A stretch of DNA of 64,000 nt from Morganella morganii H1r (GCF_000633515.1 NZ_AYMP01000006.1:1-64000), one strand, 5' to 3'; counted from the first letter of the stretch, positions 56,569-64,000 are shown. Notes: generated from the sequence alone by a model not told the origin. A program made the numbers and translations.

Positions 56569-56740
56569 CTTATCAATATAATCACTGTATGGAAGATGTA
56601 CAGTATAAAAATGTATCCGCAGTTATTTTCAGTATTTGCACGTAGTGGTTTGTATCAGGCCGGGTGTATGTGTCATGGCGTAATTTATTCAGTAAATACA
56701 ATATACTGTCAGGGTATCGGTCAGAATTTCCCGCAGGAAA

Positions 56741-56806
56741 TAAAAAAGCCTCTGAACAAACGAAACCGGTTCAGAGGCGTCAGGTGTTACTTTCAGCTTG
56801 GTAACA
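56741..56806 (-). ncRNA. Candidate small RNA 3 of a minus-strand tandem
   Basis: The clearest of the set. Minus strand: TTGACT (56840-56835), exactly 17 bases, TATCTT (56817-56812); a 7-pair stem GTGTTAC / GTAACAC (56807-56784) with a 10-base loop; then a perfect 10-pair terminator stem GCCTCTGAAC / GTTCAGAGGC (56778-56748) followed by U6. About 65 bases long. The MgtS-like gene lies about 170 bases upstream on the same strand; E. coli has the MgrR sRNA gene close to mgtS, but I see no sequence match that I could claim. Confidence 0.45.
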
Positions 56807-56910
56807 CGTCTAAGATAGTTAAGTTATATGAATTAGTCAAAAGATGATTGGTCAAAAAGTGTGTTTTGCCGTGAAGGTAAGGGAGAATACGGTATTGTAC
56901 AACATCGTAA

Positions 56911-56951
56911 ATAAAACGCCTTTCAGTGTTGGTATAATACTGAAAGGCGTT
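56911..56951 (-). terminator. Intrinsic terminator of the MgtS-like gene
   Basis: Perfect 13-base stem AACGCCTTTCAGT / ACTGAAAGGCGTT (11-base loop), followed on the minus strand by TTTTATTT. It lies 24 bases past the small-protein stop codon. Confidence 0.92.
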
Positions 56952-56974
56952 CAGAGAGATAATGCTGCGTTCAT

Positions 56975-57052
56975 TTAATCATCCCATTTCGGGCTCATGA
57001 CGGTGGCAAACAGACAGGATAAGATAATAAATCCGAGTGTCAGTAAAAACAT
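56975..57052 (-). CDS. MgtS-like small membrane protein
   Basis: A 25-residue product read by hand on the minus strand: MFLLTLGFIILS, CLFATVMSPKWDD. It is one membrane helix ending in KWDD. E. coli MgtS (YneM, 31 residues), which stabilises the MgtA magnesium importer, ends VLGIILFSGFLAAYFSHKWDD; the two align without gaps over the last 21 positions (LG-x-I at the start, S at position 12, KWDD at the end). AAGGAG lies five bases before the ATG, and a strong terminator follows. Far below the usual ORF cut-off, so probably missed by automatic annotation. A PhoP-type control region is possible but its repeats are weak. Confidence 0.72.
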   Translation of the reverse strand: MFLLTLGFIILSCLFATVMSPKWDD

Positions 57053-57406
57053 ATATTCTCCTTAACGTAACTTTAATCTGGTCCGATAAATATTCTCCGG
57101 AAGAGGTGATAAATCATAATGTGTTTTCATTGACTGATTCTACCGGATAAAGACGTTAACTCAATGAAAGAAAACTGATTTATTGTCATGATTTGTCATT
57201 TTTACCCCCGCTCGTGCTGACAAAGAATAACGTATGTAAATAAAAGGGTATTCCCCGATCATCGTGTCTGTCAGTGTAATAGCAGATGTATTTATGTGAA
57301 TCTCCTGACGGTAGCGCGTAACGCGATAGCGATTGTACGGCATCCTGAACATGATACGAAACCGGGCATGTTTTAAGCCGGTCCGCTATGGAAACCATAA
57401 TTAAAT
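57053..57406. other. Region between the MgtS-like gene and the WEKI-domain gene
   Basis: About 350 bases without a credible gene. It must hold the promoter of the MgtS-like gene: TAGAAT at about 57145-57140 on the minus strand is a candidate -10, preceded by GTTAAC and TTTAT half-sites that only loosely recall a PhoP box. Two minus-strand ORFs here lack ribosome binding sites. Confidence 0.4.
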
Positions 57407-57814
57407 TCAGTCTGACTGACCGAGTGGATAAAAATGATCCACACTATCGTTCCACTGGACATAATAGTCATTTAAGATACGTATTTTCAGCAAGTTGCCA
57501 CCTTCCGCATTCGTAATGCGTAAATTAAGTATTCCATTATATTCAGTAGTTAAAAAAGAACCTGTAAAGCCGGGATGCGCTAACAAAGTTAATTTTCTGA
57601 AGAGTGCCTTTGTTTCAGCTTGGGTTGTGGCAGGATCAGGATGGCATAATTTATGAAAGTATGACATTGCCTCTGTCTGATGAGTACGGCAGAAAAACTC
57701 CTTAATTTTCTCCCAGATACTCAGGGTAGGGTGAGCAGTATACTTAAATGCATCTAAGACTTTATAAATATCAATAATACACGGAAAGCAACCGTTACCT
57801 ATAACCAAAGACAT
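57407..57814 (-). CDS. Orphan protein with the WEK(I/M)xxFF signal domain of SlrP/SspH-type effectors
   Basis: A 135-residue protein. Residues 34-41 are WEKIKEFF, a perfect match to WEK(I/M)xxFF, the translocation signal shared by the Salmonella effectors SlrP, SspH1, SspH2, SifA, SseI and SseJ. The similarity continues: FCRTHQTEAMSYFHKLCHP and FRKLTLLAHPGF correspond to FFSSEHQVEA...LCHP and FECLRMLAFPAY of SlrP as I recall it. The leucine-rich repeats and the E3 ligase domain that follow in SlrP/SspH are absent; the protein ends after the signal domain. AGGG lies eight bases before the ATG. AT-rich compared with backbone. It may be an effector remnant, a minimal effector, or a domain with another use. 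Confidence 0.7.
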   Translation of the reverse strand: MSLVIGNGCFPCIIDIYKVLDAFKYTAHPTLSIWEKIKEFFCRTHQTEAMSYFHKLCHPDPATTQAETKALFRKLTLLAHPGFTGSFLTTEYNGILNLRITNAEGGNLLKIRILNDYYVQWNDSVDHFYPLGQSD

Positions 57815-57976
57815 ATTTACTTACCCTATGACTCAGTGATATCCAGATTGACAAACTACCCTGATTACATCGAAGCCGAAATCATGTGATTGCCTTATTC
57901 GCGTTCAGAAAGATCATCTATCCGTCGCAGCCAAAAAAAGAGTGGTAATAAACCATAAAGGTTGTACATTGTCAGC

Positions 57977-58066
57977 ATGATGAATAATAAAATGGCAGTC
58001 TGCTTATCACACCATGCTTTCTGGTGGCGCACAACGTGCGGCGCCGGTTTTGTTATTCAGTTTTAA
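57977..58066 (+). CDS. trpL-like leader peptide of trpS2
   Basis: A short frame upstream of trpS2, with possible starts at ATG 57977, 57980 or 57992, ending at TAA 58064-58066. From 57992 it is 24 codons: MAVCLSHHAFWWRTTCGAGF then VIQF. Tandem Trp codons lie at 58022-58027 in the context FWWRTT; the E. coli trp leader peptide has GWWRTS. The ribosome binding site is weak (AAAGG lies too far up), as start choice is unclear. Function as a tryptophan sensor is supported by the overlapping hairpins that follow. Confidence 0.65.
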   Translation: MMNNKMAVCLSHHAFWWRTTCGAGFVIQF

Positions 58067-58105
58067 TTGCAAAAATCGCCGCCGGAGTGCGGCGATTTCA
58101 TTTCA
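58026..58105 (+). promoter_or_regulatory. Transcription attenuator of trpS2
   Basis: Four segments as in trp attenuation. Segment 1 GGCGCAC (58026-58032), just after the Trp codons, pairs with segment 2 GTGCGGCGCC (58036-58045). Segment 3 AAATCGCCGC (58073-58082) pairs with segment 4 GCGGCGATTT (58089-58098) as terminator stem, followed by CATTTC. Segments 2 and 4 share the identical heptamer TGCGGCG (58037-58043 and 58088-58094), so 3 can pair with either. The T tract is weak. Confidence 0.65.
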
Positions 58106-58158
58106 GACATATTGCATTCACCCCGGCGGCCTCTGATCATAATAAAAGAGGAAATCCT

Positions 58159-59172
58159 ATGTCTGTTCATCACACGCAATCCGTTATTCTGACCGGTGAC
58201 CGTATCACCGGGCCGCTGCACCTCGGGCACTATACCGGCTCGCTGCAGCAGCGGGTCAGACTTCAGCATTCTGCCGTGCAGTATATTCTGATGGCGGATA
58301 TGCAGGGACTGACGGATAACGGCGCGCAACCGGAAAACGTAAACCGTTATTTTTATGATGTGGCGGCGGATTACCTGGCGGCAGGTATCGATCCTGCCCG
58401 TTCAGTGATTTGTCTGCAATCTGCGCTGCCTGCACTGGCTGAACTGACGCTGCTGTATCTTAATCTGGTGACCGTTTCCCGGCTGGAGCGTAATCCGACG
58501 GTTAAACAGGAAATCATTCAGAAGCAGTTCTCCCGTACACTGCCTGCCGGGTTTCTGATTTATCCGGTCAGCCAGGCGGCAGATATCACCGCGTTTAACG
58601 CTGATCTGGTACCGGTCGGGGAAGATCAGCTGCCGATGATTGAACAGACTAATGAGATTGTCAGCAAAATCAATCATATTACCGGGCAGGAATTACTGGT
58701 TCATTGTCGTGCTGAAGTCGGTAAAACCGGACGCCTGCCGGGGATTGACGGTAACGGGAAAATGTCAAAATCACTGGGCAATGCGATTAATCTCTCTGTC
58801 AGTGCCGATGAACTGACGCGCGCCGTTAATGCAATGTTTACCGATCCGCAGCACCTGCGGGTGTCCGACCCCGGCCGGATTGAGGGCAATGTGGTGTTTG
58901 CGTATCTGGATGCGTTTCATCCGGATACGACTCTTGTTGCTGAGATGAAAGCCCGTTATCAGGCGGGCGGGTTAGGGGACAGAGAGTGCAAAGCCGTGCT
59001 GAATGAGTGCCTGCAGGCGCTGCTGGCACCTGTCCGTGAGGAGCGGGCGCGGCTGATGGCGGATAAACCTTATCTGCTCTCGGTGATCCGCAGCGGAACA
59101 GAAAAAGCGCGGGAAGTGACACAGCAGACGCTAGATCGGGTGAAACGGGGAATGGGGTTATTGCTCTTCTGA
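58159..59172 (+). CDS. trpS2: Tryptophan--tRNA ligase, TrpS2-type second copy
   Basis: A 337-residue class I synthetase. The HIGH motif is HLGHY in LTGDRITGPLHLGHYTG, KMSKS is intact in GKMSKSLGN, and VPVGEDQLPMIEQTNEI is the adenylate-binding region. It differs clearly from the E. coli housekeeping TrpS and is closer to the TrpRS type seen as extra, indolmycin-insensitive copies. ATG 58159 follows AAGAGG; the open frame runs further back through the attenuator. Controlled by the leader described above, so presumably made when charged tRNA(Trp) is short. The main trpS should lie elsewhere. Confidence 0.88.
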   Translation: MSVHHTQSVILTGDRITGPLHLGHYTGSLQQRVRLQHSAVQYILMADMQGLTDNGAQPENVNRYFYDVAADYLAAGIDPARSVICLQSALPALAELTLLYLNLVTVSRLERNPTVKQEIIQKQFSRTLPAGFLIYPVSQAADITAFNADLVPVGEDQLPMIEQTNEIVSKINHITGQELLVHCRAEVGKTGRLPGIDGNGKMSKSLGNAINLSVSADELTRAVNAMFTDPQHLRVSDPGRIEGNVVFAYLDAFHPDTTLVAEMKARYQAGGLGDRECKAVLNECLQALLAPVREERARLMADKPYLLSVIRSGTEKAREVTQQTLDRVKRGMGLLLF

Positions 59173-59204
59173 TTGACAGAACATGCGGATTTGGCAGGAT
59201 GCGA

Positions 59205-59261
59205 TTGATTCCCGTTTGCGTGAGGTCTATTATACGAACCATATCTGTTTTATATATGGTT
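59205..59261 (+). promoter_or_regulatory. Promoter and palindromic operator of the parD-like/map pair
   Basis: TTGATT (59205-59210), 17 bases, TATTAT (59228-59233), followed at once by the palindrome AACCATAT-N9-ATATGGTT (59237-59261). A palindrome in this place suits autoregulation by the ribbon-helix-helix protein encoded 20 bases downstream. Confidence 0.7.
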
Positions 59262-59280
59262 TATCAGTTAAGGATTTTAC

Positions 59281-59487
59281 GTGGGTATTGTTAAAATCTC
59301 CGATGAATTACATGAATATCTGCGCCGTGCGAGTACAGTGATGTCGCGCTCTATCAATGCTCAGGCAGAATTCTGGATCAAAATCGGAATGCAGGCTGAA
59401 ATGAATCCGGATAAAACCTTCACAATGCTTGTCAGCGAAATGCTGGAAAAAGAATCTGTCAGCCGGAAAGGAGAACAGCATGAGTAG
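59281..59487 (+). CDS. ParD-like ribbon-helix-helix protein
   Basis: A 68-residue protein that begins GIVKISDELHEYLRRAS and continues MSRSINAQAEFWIKIGMQAE, the pattern of ParD-like antitoxins. The start is GTG 59281 with AAGGA six bases upstream. Instead of a ParE toxin, the next gene, overlapping by eight bases, is a methionine aminopeptidase. Likely a DNA-binding repressor of this pair; whether the pair acts as a toxin-antitoxin is unknown. Confidence 0.78.
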   Translation: MGIVKISDELHEYLRRASTVMSRSINAQAEFWIKIGMQAEMNPDKTFTMLVSEMLEKESVSRKGEQHE

Positions 59488-60256
59488 TATCGTTATAAAA
59501 AAACCGGAAGAAATTGAGCTGATGCGGGAATCAGGCCGTCTGCTGGCAAGCGTTTTTGCCATGCTGGACGACTTCATTAAACCGGGCGTGTCCACGCTGG
59601 CGATTAATGACAAAGTTGAAGATTATATTGTGAATACCCTTCAGTCACGTCCTGCCAGTAAAGGGCAGTACGGGTTTCAGTATGTGCTGAATACCTCGCT
59701 GAATGAAGTGGTGTGCCACGGTGTCCCGAAAGCGGACGAACTGGTGAAAGACAAAGATATCATTAACGTGGATATCACACTGGAAAAGAACGGCTTTATT
59801 GCGGATTCCAGTAAAATGTATGTGATGCCGGAAGCATCCCCGCTGGCACGTAAACTGGTGAAAACCACCTATGACGCCATGTGGGAAGGTATTCAGCAGG
59901 TGAAACCGGGCGCGACGCTGGGCGATATCGGCTCTGCTATTCAGCATTATGCCGAGTCACGCGGTTACAGCGTGGTGCGTGAGTATTGTGGTCACGGCAT
60001 CGGCCGTGAGATGCATGAAGCCCCGCAGGTGCTGCACTATGGTGTGCGCGGTAAAGGGACGGAACTGAAAGAGGGGATGACCTTCACCATCGAGCCGATG
60101 ATTAACCAGGGCGGTGCGAAAATCAAAACCAAAAAAGATGGCTGGACAGTGGTGACGCGGGATAAAAAATTATCCGCACAGTCCGAGCACACCATTCTGG
60201 TGACTGCGACCGGCTATGAAGTGTTAACTCTGCGTGCGGATGAAACATTACGCTGA
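59480..60256 (+). CDS. map: Type I methionine aminopeptidase, second copy
   Basis: A 258-residue metallopeptidase that removes the initiator methionine. All five metal ligands are present: Asp in NVDITLEKNG, Asp in FIADSSKMY, His in GHGIGREMHEAP, Glu in FTIEPMIN and Glu in SAQSEHTI. VCHGVPKADEL holds the substrate His. ATG 59480 follows AAAGGAG. The standard enteric map gene is beside rpsB; this copy sits behind a ParD-like gene and overlaps it by eight bases, so it is likely an additional enzyme. Confidence 0.92.
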   Translation: MSSIVIKKPEEIELMRESGRLLASVFAMLDDFIKPGVSTLAINDKVEDYIVNTLQSRPASKGQYGFQYVLNTSLNEVVCHGVPKADELVKDKDIINVDITLEKNGFIADSSKMYVMPEASPLARKLVKTTYDAMWEGIQQVKPGATLGDIGSAIQHYAESRGYSVVREYCGHGIGREMHEAPQVLHYGVRGKGTELKEGMTFTIEPMINQGGAKIKTKKDGWTVVTRDKKLSAQSEHTILVTATGYEVLTLRADETLR

Positions 60257-60284
60257 TTTTTGTCTGTATAAACAACAGAGTGTG

Positions 60285-60315
60285 AAAAGCCCGGCTGCGA
60301 CCGGGCTTTTTTTGT
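60285..60315 (+). terminator. Intrinsic terminator after map
   Basis: AAAGCCCGG / CCGGGCTTT with a six-base loop and T7. Lies between map and the convergent tetR-type gene. Confidence 0.93.
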
Positions 60316-60324
60316 CAGGGCTGG

Positions 60325-60918
60325 TCAGCCTTTGACAAAGCGCAGAAACTGTTCATACAGTACGCCGCCCAGCGTTTGTGCGGTGTGGTGTCCGGACTGC
60401 GGCAGCGTATCCACCGCCGCATGCATGCCGTGATAAATAATCATTGCCGTGATATCCGGATGTGCCACCTGCCAGTGACTGTGCTTCTCACCTTCCGCAA
60501 TCAGGGCAAGCAGCTGATTCAGCACGGCATTTTCATGGTCATTACCCTGCTGGTGAAACCCCTGATGGAACAGGACATCATGCAGCTCCTGTTTCTCTGT
60601 ATAAGCGGTGACAGAACGGTCACACCAGGCTGCCAGTCTGGCATCCGCATCACCTGCCGCACAGGCATCCATTGCCTGCTGAGTCTGTGACAGGAACCAG
60701 TCCATATAGCGGTGTCGCAATGCCTCGTAAATATCCGGTTTGGCGGCAAAGTAGTGATAATAGGTTCCTTTGGCGACACCGGCCCGCGCCACAATGTCAC
60801 TGACGGTGGTGGCATCAAATCCCTTTTCGAGAAACAGTGATTCGGCGGCATCCATCAGTTCATTGATCCGGACATCGGCAGGTTTAAAACGGGGTTTGTG
60901 TTCTGCTGACTGAGTCAT
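60325..60918 (-). CDS. TetR-family repressor
   Basis: A 197-residue regulator. The N-terminal HTH is classic: INELMDAAESLFLEKGFDAT, TVSDIVARAGVAKGTYYHYF. The C-terminal ligand domain is unassigned. Divergent from a DHA2 efflux gene, with a perfect palindrome over that gene's promoter, so it most likely represses the pump until a ligand binds. Confidence 0.9.
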   Translation of the reverse strand: MTQSAEHKPRFKPADVRINELMDAAESLFLEKGFDATTVSDIVARAGVAKGTYYHYFAAKPDIYEALRHRYMDWFLSQTQQAMDACAAGDADARLAAWCDRSVTAYTEKQELHDVLFHQGFHQQGNDHENAVLNQLLALIAEGEKHSHWQVAHPDITAMIIYHGMHAAVDTLPQSGHHTAQTLGGVLYEQFLRFVKG

Positions 60919-61011
60919 AAACGCGCCTTGTATAACGGAAAACCCTGATTATGCCATTTACGGGGCAGGAAGGCGAAAAAAACGCGCAAATGAAATACGT
61001 TCTCACTTCGA

Positions 61012-61040
61012 TTGACCGTCGGTCGGTCAGTGTGTATTCT
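61012..61040 (+). promoter_or_regulatory. Efflux-gene promoter overlapped by a TetR-type operator
   Basis: TTGACC (61012-61017), 17 bases, TATTCT (61035-61040) forms a good sigma70 promoter. The palindrome TGACCG-N5-CGGTCA (61013-61029) covers the -35 and half the spacer, so binding would block polymerase. Confidence 0.82.
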
Positions 61041-61062
61041 GCCGTTATGAAAGGAGAACACG

Positions 61063-62541
61063 ATGAACAGACTTCGTTATTTTGCCGTTACCACCGCGAT
61101 TTGCCTGGGTACTTTTATGGCAACGCTGGATATCAGTATTGTGAATGTGGCACTGCCGGCCATTCAGCATGATTTGGATGCACCGATGGTGTCATTGCAG
61201 TGGCTGATAGATGCTTATGCCTTGTGTTTATCTGCCCTTATCCTGTCCGCCGGTCCGCTGAGTGATCGTTACGGGCGCAAAAAGATGTGGCTGGCGGGTG
61301 TGCTGATTTTTACCCTCGGCTCATTGCTTTGTGCCCTGGCGGACACGCTGCCGCTGTTGCTGGCGGGGCGGGTGGTACAGGGAATCGCGGCGGCGCTGCT
61401 GATCCCCGGCGCATTGTCGCTGATCACACATACCTTTGCGGATAATCAGCAGCGTATCCGGGTGATTGGTATCTGGTCATCGGTCAGTGCGCTGTCACTG
61501 ATTACCGGGCCGATCCTCGGCGGCGTGCTGGTGCATACCACCGGCTGGGAAGGCATTTTTCTGATCAATATTCCGGTCGGTATAATCACGTTCTTGCTCG
61601 GGCAGTATGGTATCCGCGAAAGTGCCGACCCGGAGAAAGCGGCATTTGACCCGGCAGGGCAGCTGCTGAGTATCGCAGCACTGGGGTGTGTGACGTACGG
61701 GCTGACAGAGGCGGGTATTTATGGCTGGCTGCATCCGCTGACGCTGTTCACTGTCACTGGCGGGATTATTTTTCTTTTATTATTTCTGTACACCGAAAAC
61801 CGGGTGACAAAACCGCTGTTGCCGCTGGCGGATTTCAGGCGCCGCGAGTATCTGCACTATAATCTGGCCTCGTTTGTAATCGGTTTTGCGGCCTACACTA
61901 ATGTGTTTTTTATTGCCCTGTTTTTACAGAAAGCACAGGGCTGGAATGCCCTTGAAGCAGGATGGCGGATGTCGCCGGAATTTATCGCCATGGCGCTGTT
62001 TGCATTCTCTTTCGGGCGGATCGCCCGCAAACTGAGTATCCGGCTGATCCTCGGTACCGGTCTGCTGCTGACGGCGGCAGCCTGCGGGCTGATGACACTG
62101 CTGACGCCGTATACGCCGTATCCGCTGACAGGGCTGATGCTGTTTATGCTCGGTACCGGTATGGGGTTATCGATTCCCGCCACCGGGGCGCTGATTATGC
62201 ATGCCGCTGACCCGGCGCGTTCCGGTGTGGCATCGGCGACACTGAATATGATGCGCCAGACCGGTATGACGCTGGGGGTGGCACTGCTCGGCACCCTGAT
62301 GATACAGCGGGCGGTCCGTATTGCGCAGCACCGTCAGCTGCCGTCAGCAGAGCAGCTTATCACCGGCGTACAGAGCGGAGAACTGACAGCCACAGTGCAG
62401 AATACGGTTTATGAAGCCTTTGCGGGCGGGTTTAATCTGGCAATGGCAGGCGCAGCATTATCGGCAGTATGGGTATTTATCCTGATATTTTATCCCCGCC
62501 GCCGCAAAATGCCGCAGGAAAACGGGAAAATAACCTTATAA
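61063..62541 (+). CDS. DHA2-family MFS multidrug efflux transporter (EmrB/QacA type)
   Basis: A 492-residue, 14-helix proton antiporter. Motif D1 near the start is FMATLDISIVNVALPAIQ, motif A GPLSDRYGRKKMWLAG, motif C WSSVSALSLITGPILGGVLV. AGGAG lies seven bases before the ATG. No EmrA-like adaptor gene follows, so it probably works alone in the inner membrane. Under control of the divergent TetR-type gene. Substrates unknown. Confidence 0.9.
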   Translation: MNRLRYFAVTTAICLGTFMATLDISIVNVALPAIQHDLDAPMVSLQWLIDAYALCLSALILSAGPLSDRYGRKKMWLAGVLIFTLGSLLCALADTLPLLLAGRVVQGIAAALLIPGALSLITHTFADNQQRIRVIGIWSSVSALSLITGPILGGVLVHTTGWEGIFLINIPVGIITFLLGQYGIRESADPEKAAFDPAGQLLSIAALGCVTYGLTEAGIYGWLHPLTLFTVTGGIIFLLLFLYTENRVTKPLLPLADFRRREYLHYNLASFVIGFAAYTNVFFIALFLQKAQGWNALEAGWRMSPEFIAMALFAFSFGRIARKLSIRLILGTGLLLTAAACGLMTLLTPYTPYPLTGLMLFMLGTGMGLSIPATGALIMHAADPARSGVASATLNMMRQTGMTLGVALLGTLMIQRAVRIAQHRQLPSAEQLITGVQSGELTATVQNTVYEAFAGGFNLAMAGAALSAVWVFILIFYPRRRKMPQENGKITL

Positions 62542-62639
62542 CAGAGAGGGTATATCCGTGGCGTGTATTTTGTGATTTATTAATCTGAACTCAAAATAAT
62601 AAAAAACAGCTGTAAATAGGCACACACCACGGAGGCGTT

Positions 62640-63278
62640 ATGTTTGAAAATCTGGGCATACTGAATATCGGCACGTATATTATCGGTGTTATTTTTATTA
62701 TCCTTGTGCCGGGGCCGAACTCACTGTATGTCCTTAAATCCAGCGCGACATTCGGGTACAAAAAGGGTTACCAGGCTGCACTGGGCGTATTTACCGGTGA
62801 TGCGGTACTGATCATGTTGTCATTTCTGGGCGTGGCCTCAGTGATTAAAGCCTCTCCGGCATTATTTACCGCCGTGCGTTACCTCGGTGCCGCGTATTTA
62901 TTGTATCTGGGACTGAAAATCCTCTATGCCACGTTTATGCAGAAGAAGGGGCGTCATGAGGATAAACCGCTGAAAGCGGAAAATGCCTTTAATAAAGCGC
63001 TGATCCTGAGCCTGACAAACCCGAAAGCAATTCTGTTTTATGTCTCTTTCTTTATCCAGTTTATTGATTTTAATTATACCCATCCGGCGGTGAGCTATGG
63101 CGTACTGGCGCTGATTCTGGAAACGGTCAGCTTTTTGTATCTCTCCTTTTTAATTTACAGCGGCACTAAGTTATCGCAGTTTTTCCGCCACAAAAAACAG
63201 GCGGCAAAAGCGGGTAACAGTACCATCGGGCTGTTTTTCATGGGATTTGCCGCCAAACTGGCGCTGTTTACGGCGTAA
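62640..63278 (+). CDS. leuE: LeuE (YeaS)-type amino acid exporter, LysE/RhtB family
   Basis: A 212-residue membrane protein with about six helices, the same length as E. coli LeuE. Shared blocks: [68 protein letters not shown]. LeuE exports leucine and some other amino acids. GGAGG stands just before the ATG. In E. coli the gene is in another chromosomal region. Confidence 0.9.
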   Translation: MFENLGILNIGTYIIGVIFIILVPGPNSLYVLKSSATFGYKKGYQAALGVFTGDAVLIMLSFLGVASVIKASPALFTAVRYLGAAYLLYLGLKILYATFMQKKGRHEDKPLKAENAFNKALILSLTNPKAILFYVSFFIQFIDFNYTHPAVSYGVLALILETVSFLYLSFLIYSGTKLSQFFRHKKQAAKAGNSTIGLFFMGFAAKLALFTA

Positions 63279-63304
63279 AGACACTGCCTGTCTGCTAAAA
63301 GTGA

Positions 63305-63871
<567 letters not shown>

Positions 63872-64000
63872 TCAGTATGGTGCGGCAGAGGTCAGAATCT
63901 CTGCCGTTTCTTCCTGCGGCTGCTGTAACCGCAGCTCTTCCTGATGTAAATCGAGATAGCCCTGCAAACTGAGCTGGTAACGGCGTACCCCTTCCACATA
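63872..64000 (-). CDS. mltF: Membrane-bound lytic transglycosylase MltF, C-terminal end (partial)
   Basis: The last 42 residues, read by hand on the minus strand from the right edge: YVEGVRRYQLSLQGYLDL and a Gln/Glu-rich tail ending TSAAPY. The block matches the end of the E. coli MltF catalytic domain (YVNDIRRYWDTLVGYL as I recall it) and mltF is next to tadA in E. coli. MltF cleaves peptidoglycan glycan strands in the outer membrane's inner face. Confidence 0.8.
   Translation of the reverse strand, partial: YVEGVRRYQLSLQGYLDLHQEELRLQQPQEETAEILTSAAPY

Noticed and set aside
56596-56847. 83-codon plus-strand ORF
   Set aside because: It runs across a strong terminator hairpin and a promoter of the opposite strand and has no ribosome binding site.
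57161-57398. Two overlapping minus-strand ORFs downstream of the WEKI-domain gene
   Set aside because: No ribosome binding sites; looked for a missing LRR or ligase domain in all frames here and found none.

Overview
The window is enterobacterial chromosome. Gene content and order (bamE-recN-nadK/grpE, srmB/trmN6, rpoE-rseABC-lepA-lepB-rnc-era-recO-pdxJ-acpS, tadA/mltF) place it in the order Enterobacterales. The best fit is the Morganella/Proteus/Providencia group, probably Morganella. Reasons are protein similarity as I recall it, about 50% GC in the backbone, an MrpJ-type regulator, and the absence of nadB from its usual place next to rpoE (these genera need nicotinate). The species call is inference; the sequence was not searched against any database.

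Layout. (1) 1-7.4 kb, accessory metabolism: the N-terminal part of a chemoreceptor, then an IclR regulator divergent from a sugar-acid operon (KDG-type aldolase, ACS-family MFS permease, UxaA-type dehydratase), facing an MHS-family MFS transporter. (2) 7.8-26.7 kb, conserved backbone: outer membrane assembly (bamE), DNA repair (recN with LexA boxes, ung), NAD kinase, heat shock (grpE with a sigma32 promoter), grcA with an FNR-type box, an orphan lipase-like gene, srmB, trmN6, the sigmaE operon with a notable leader, lepA, lepB-rnc-era-recO-pdxJ-acpS and yfhL. (3) 26.7-63.3 kb: in E. coli this interval, between yfhL and tadA, holds only a couple of genes, but here it holds about 36 kb. It carries orphan small genes (a Cys-containing secreted peptide, a frameshifted TolA-domain-III protein behind a CPBP protease), a 22-kb type VI secretion operon on the minus strand, an EamA transporter and an AT-rich stretch of small elements. 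These are an MrpJ-like regulator, a microcin-like precursor, candidate sRNAs, an MgtS-like 25-residue membrane peptide and a stand-alone protein with the WEKIxxFF signal domain of Salmonella effectors. They are followed by trpS2 behind a trpL-like attenuator, a ParD-like/methionine aminopeptidase pair, a TetR/DHA2 efflux pair and leuE. (4) 63.3-64 kb: backbone resumes with tadA and the 3' end of mltF.

The T6SS operon runs tssB-C-E-F-G-tagH-tssJ-K-L-H-(vasH-like)-vasI-tssA-tssM-vasL-hcp-tssF2 with overlapping or nearly abutting genes. It has sheath, baseplate, membrane complex, ClpV and an Hcp, but no VgrG or PAAR gene in the window. It also carries a second TssF paralogue and a VasH-like regulator without an AAA+ domain.

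The strongest unusual signals are the Trp-Trp leader peptide with mutually exclusive hairpins ahead of trpS2, the orphan STE-type effector domain, the microcin-like double-glycine precursor, the MgtS-like peptide with a run of minus-strand terminator hairpins beside it, and the single-base frameshift in the TolA-like gene.
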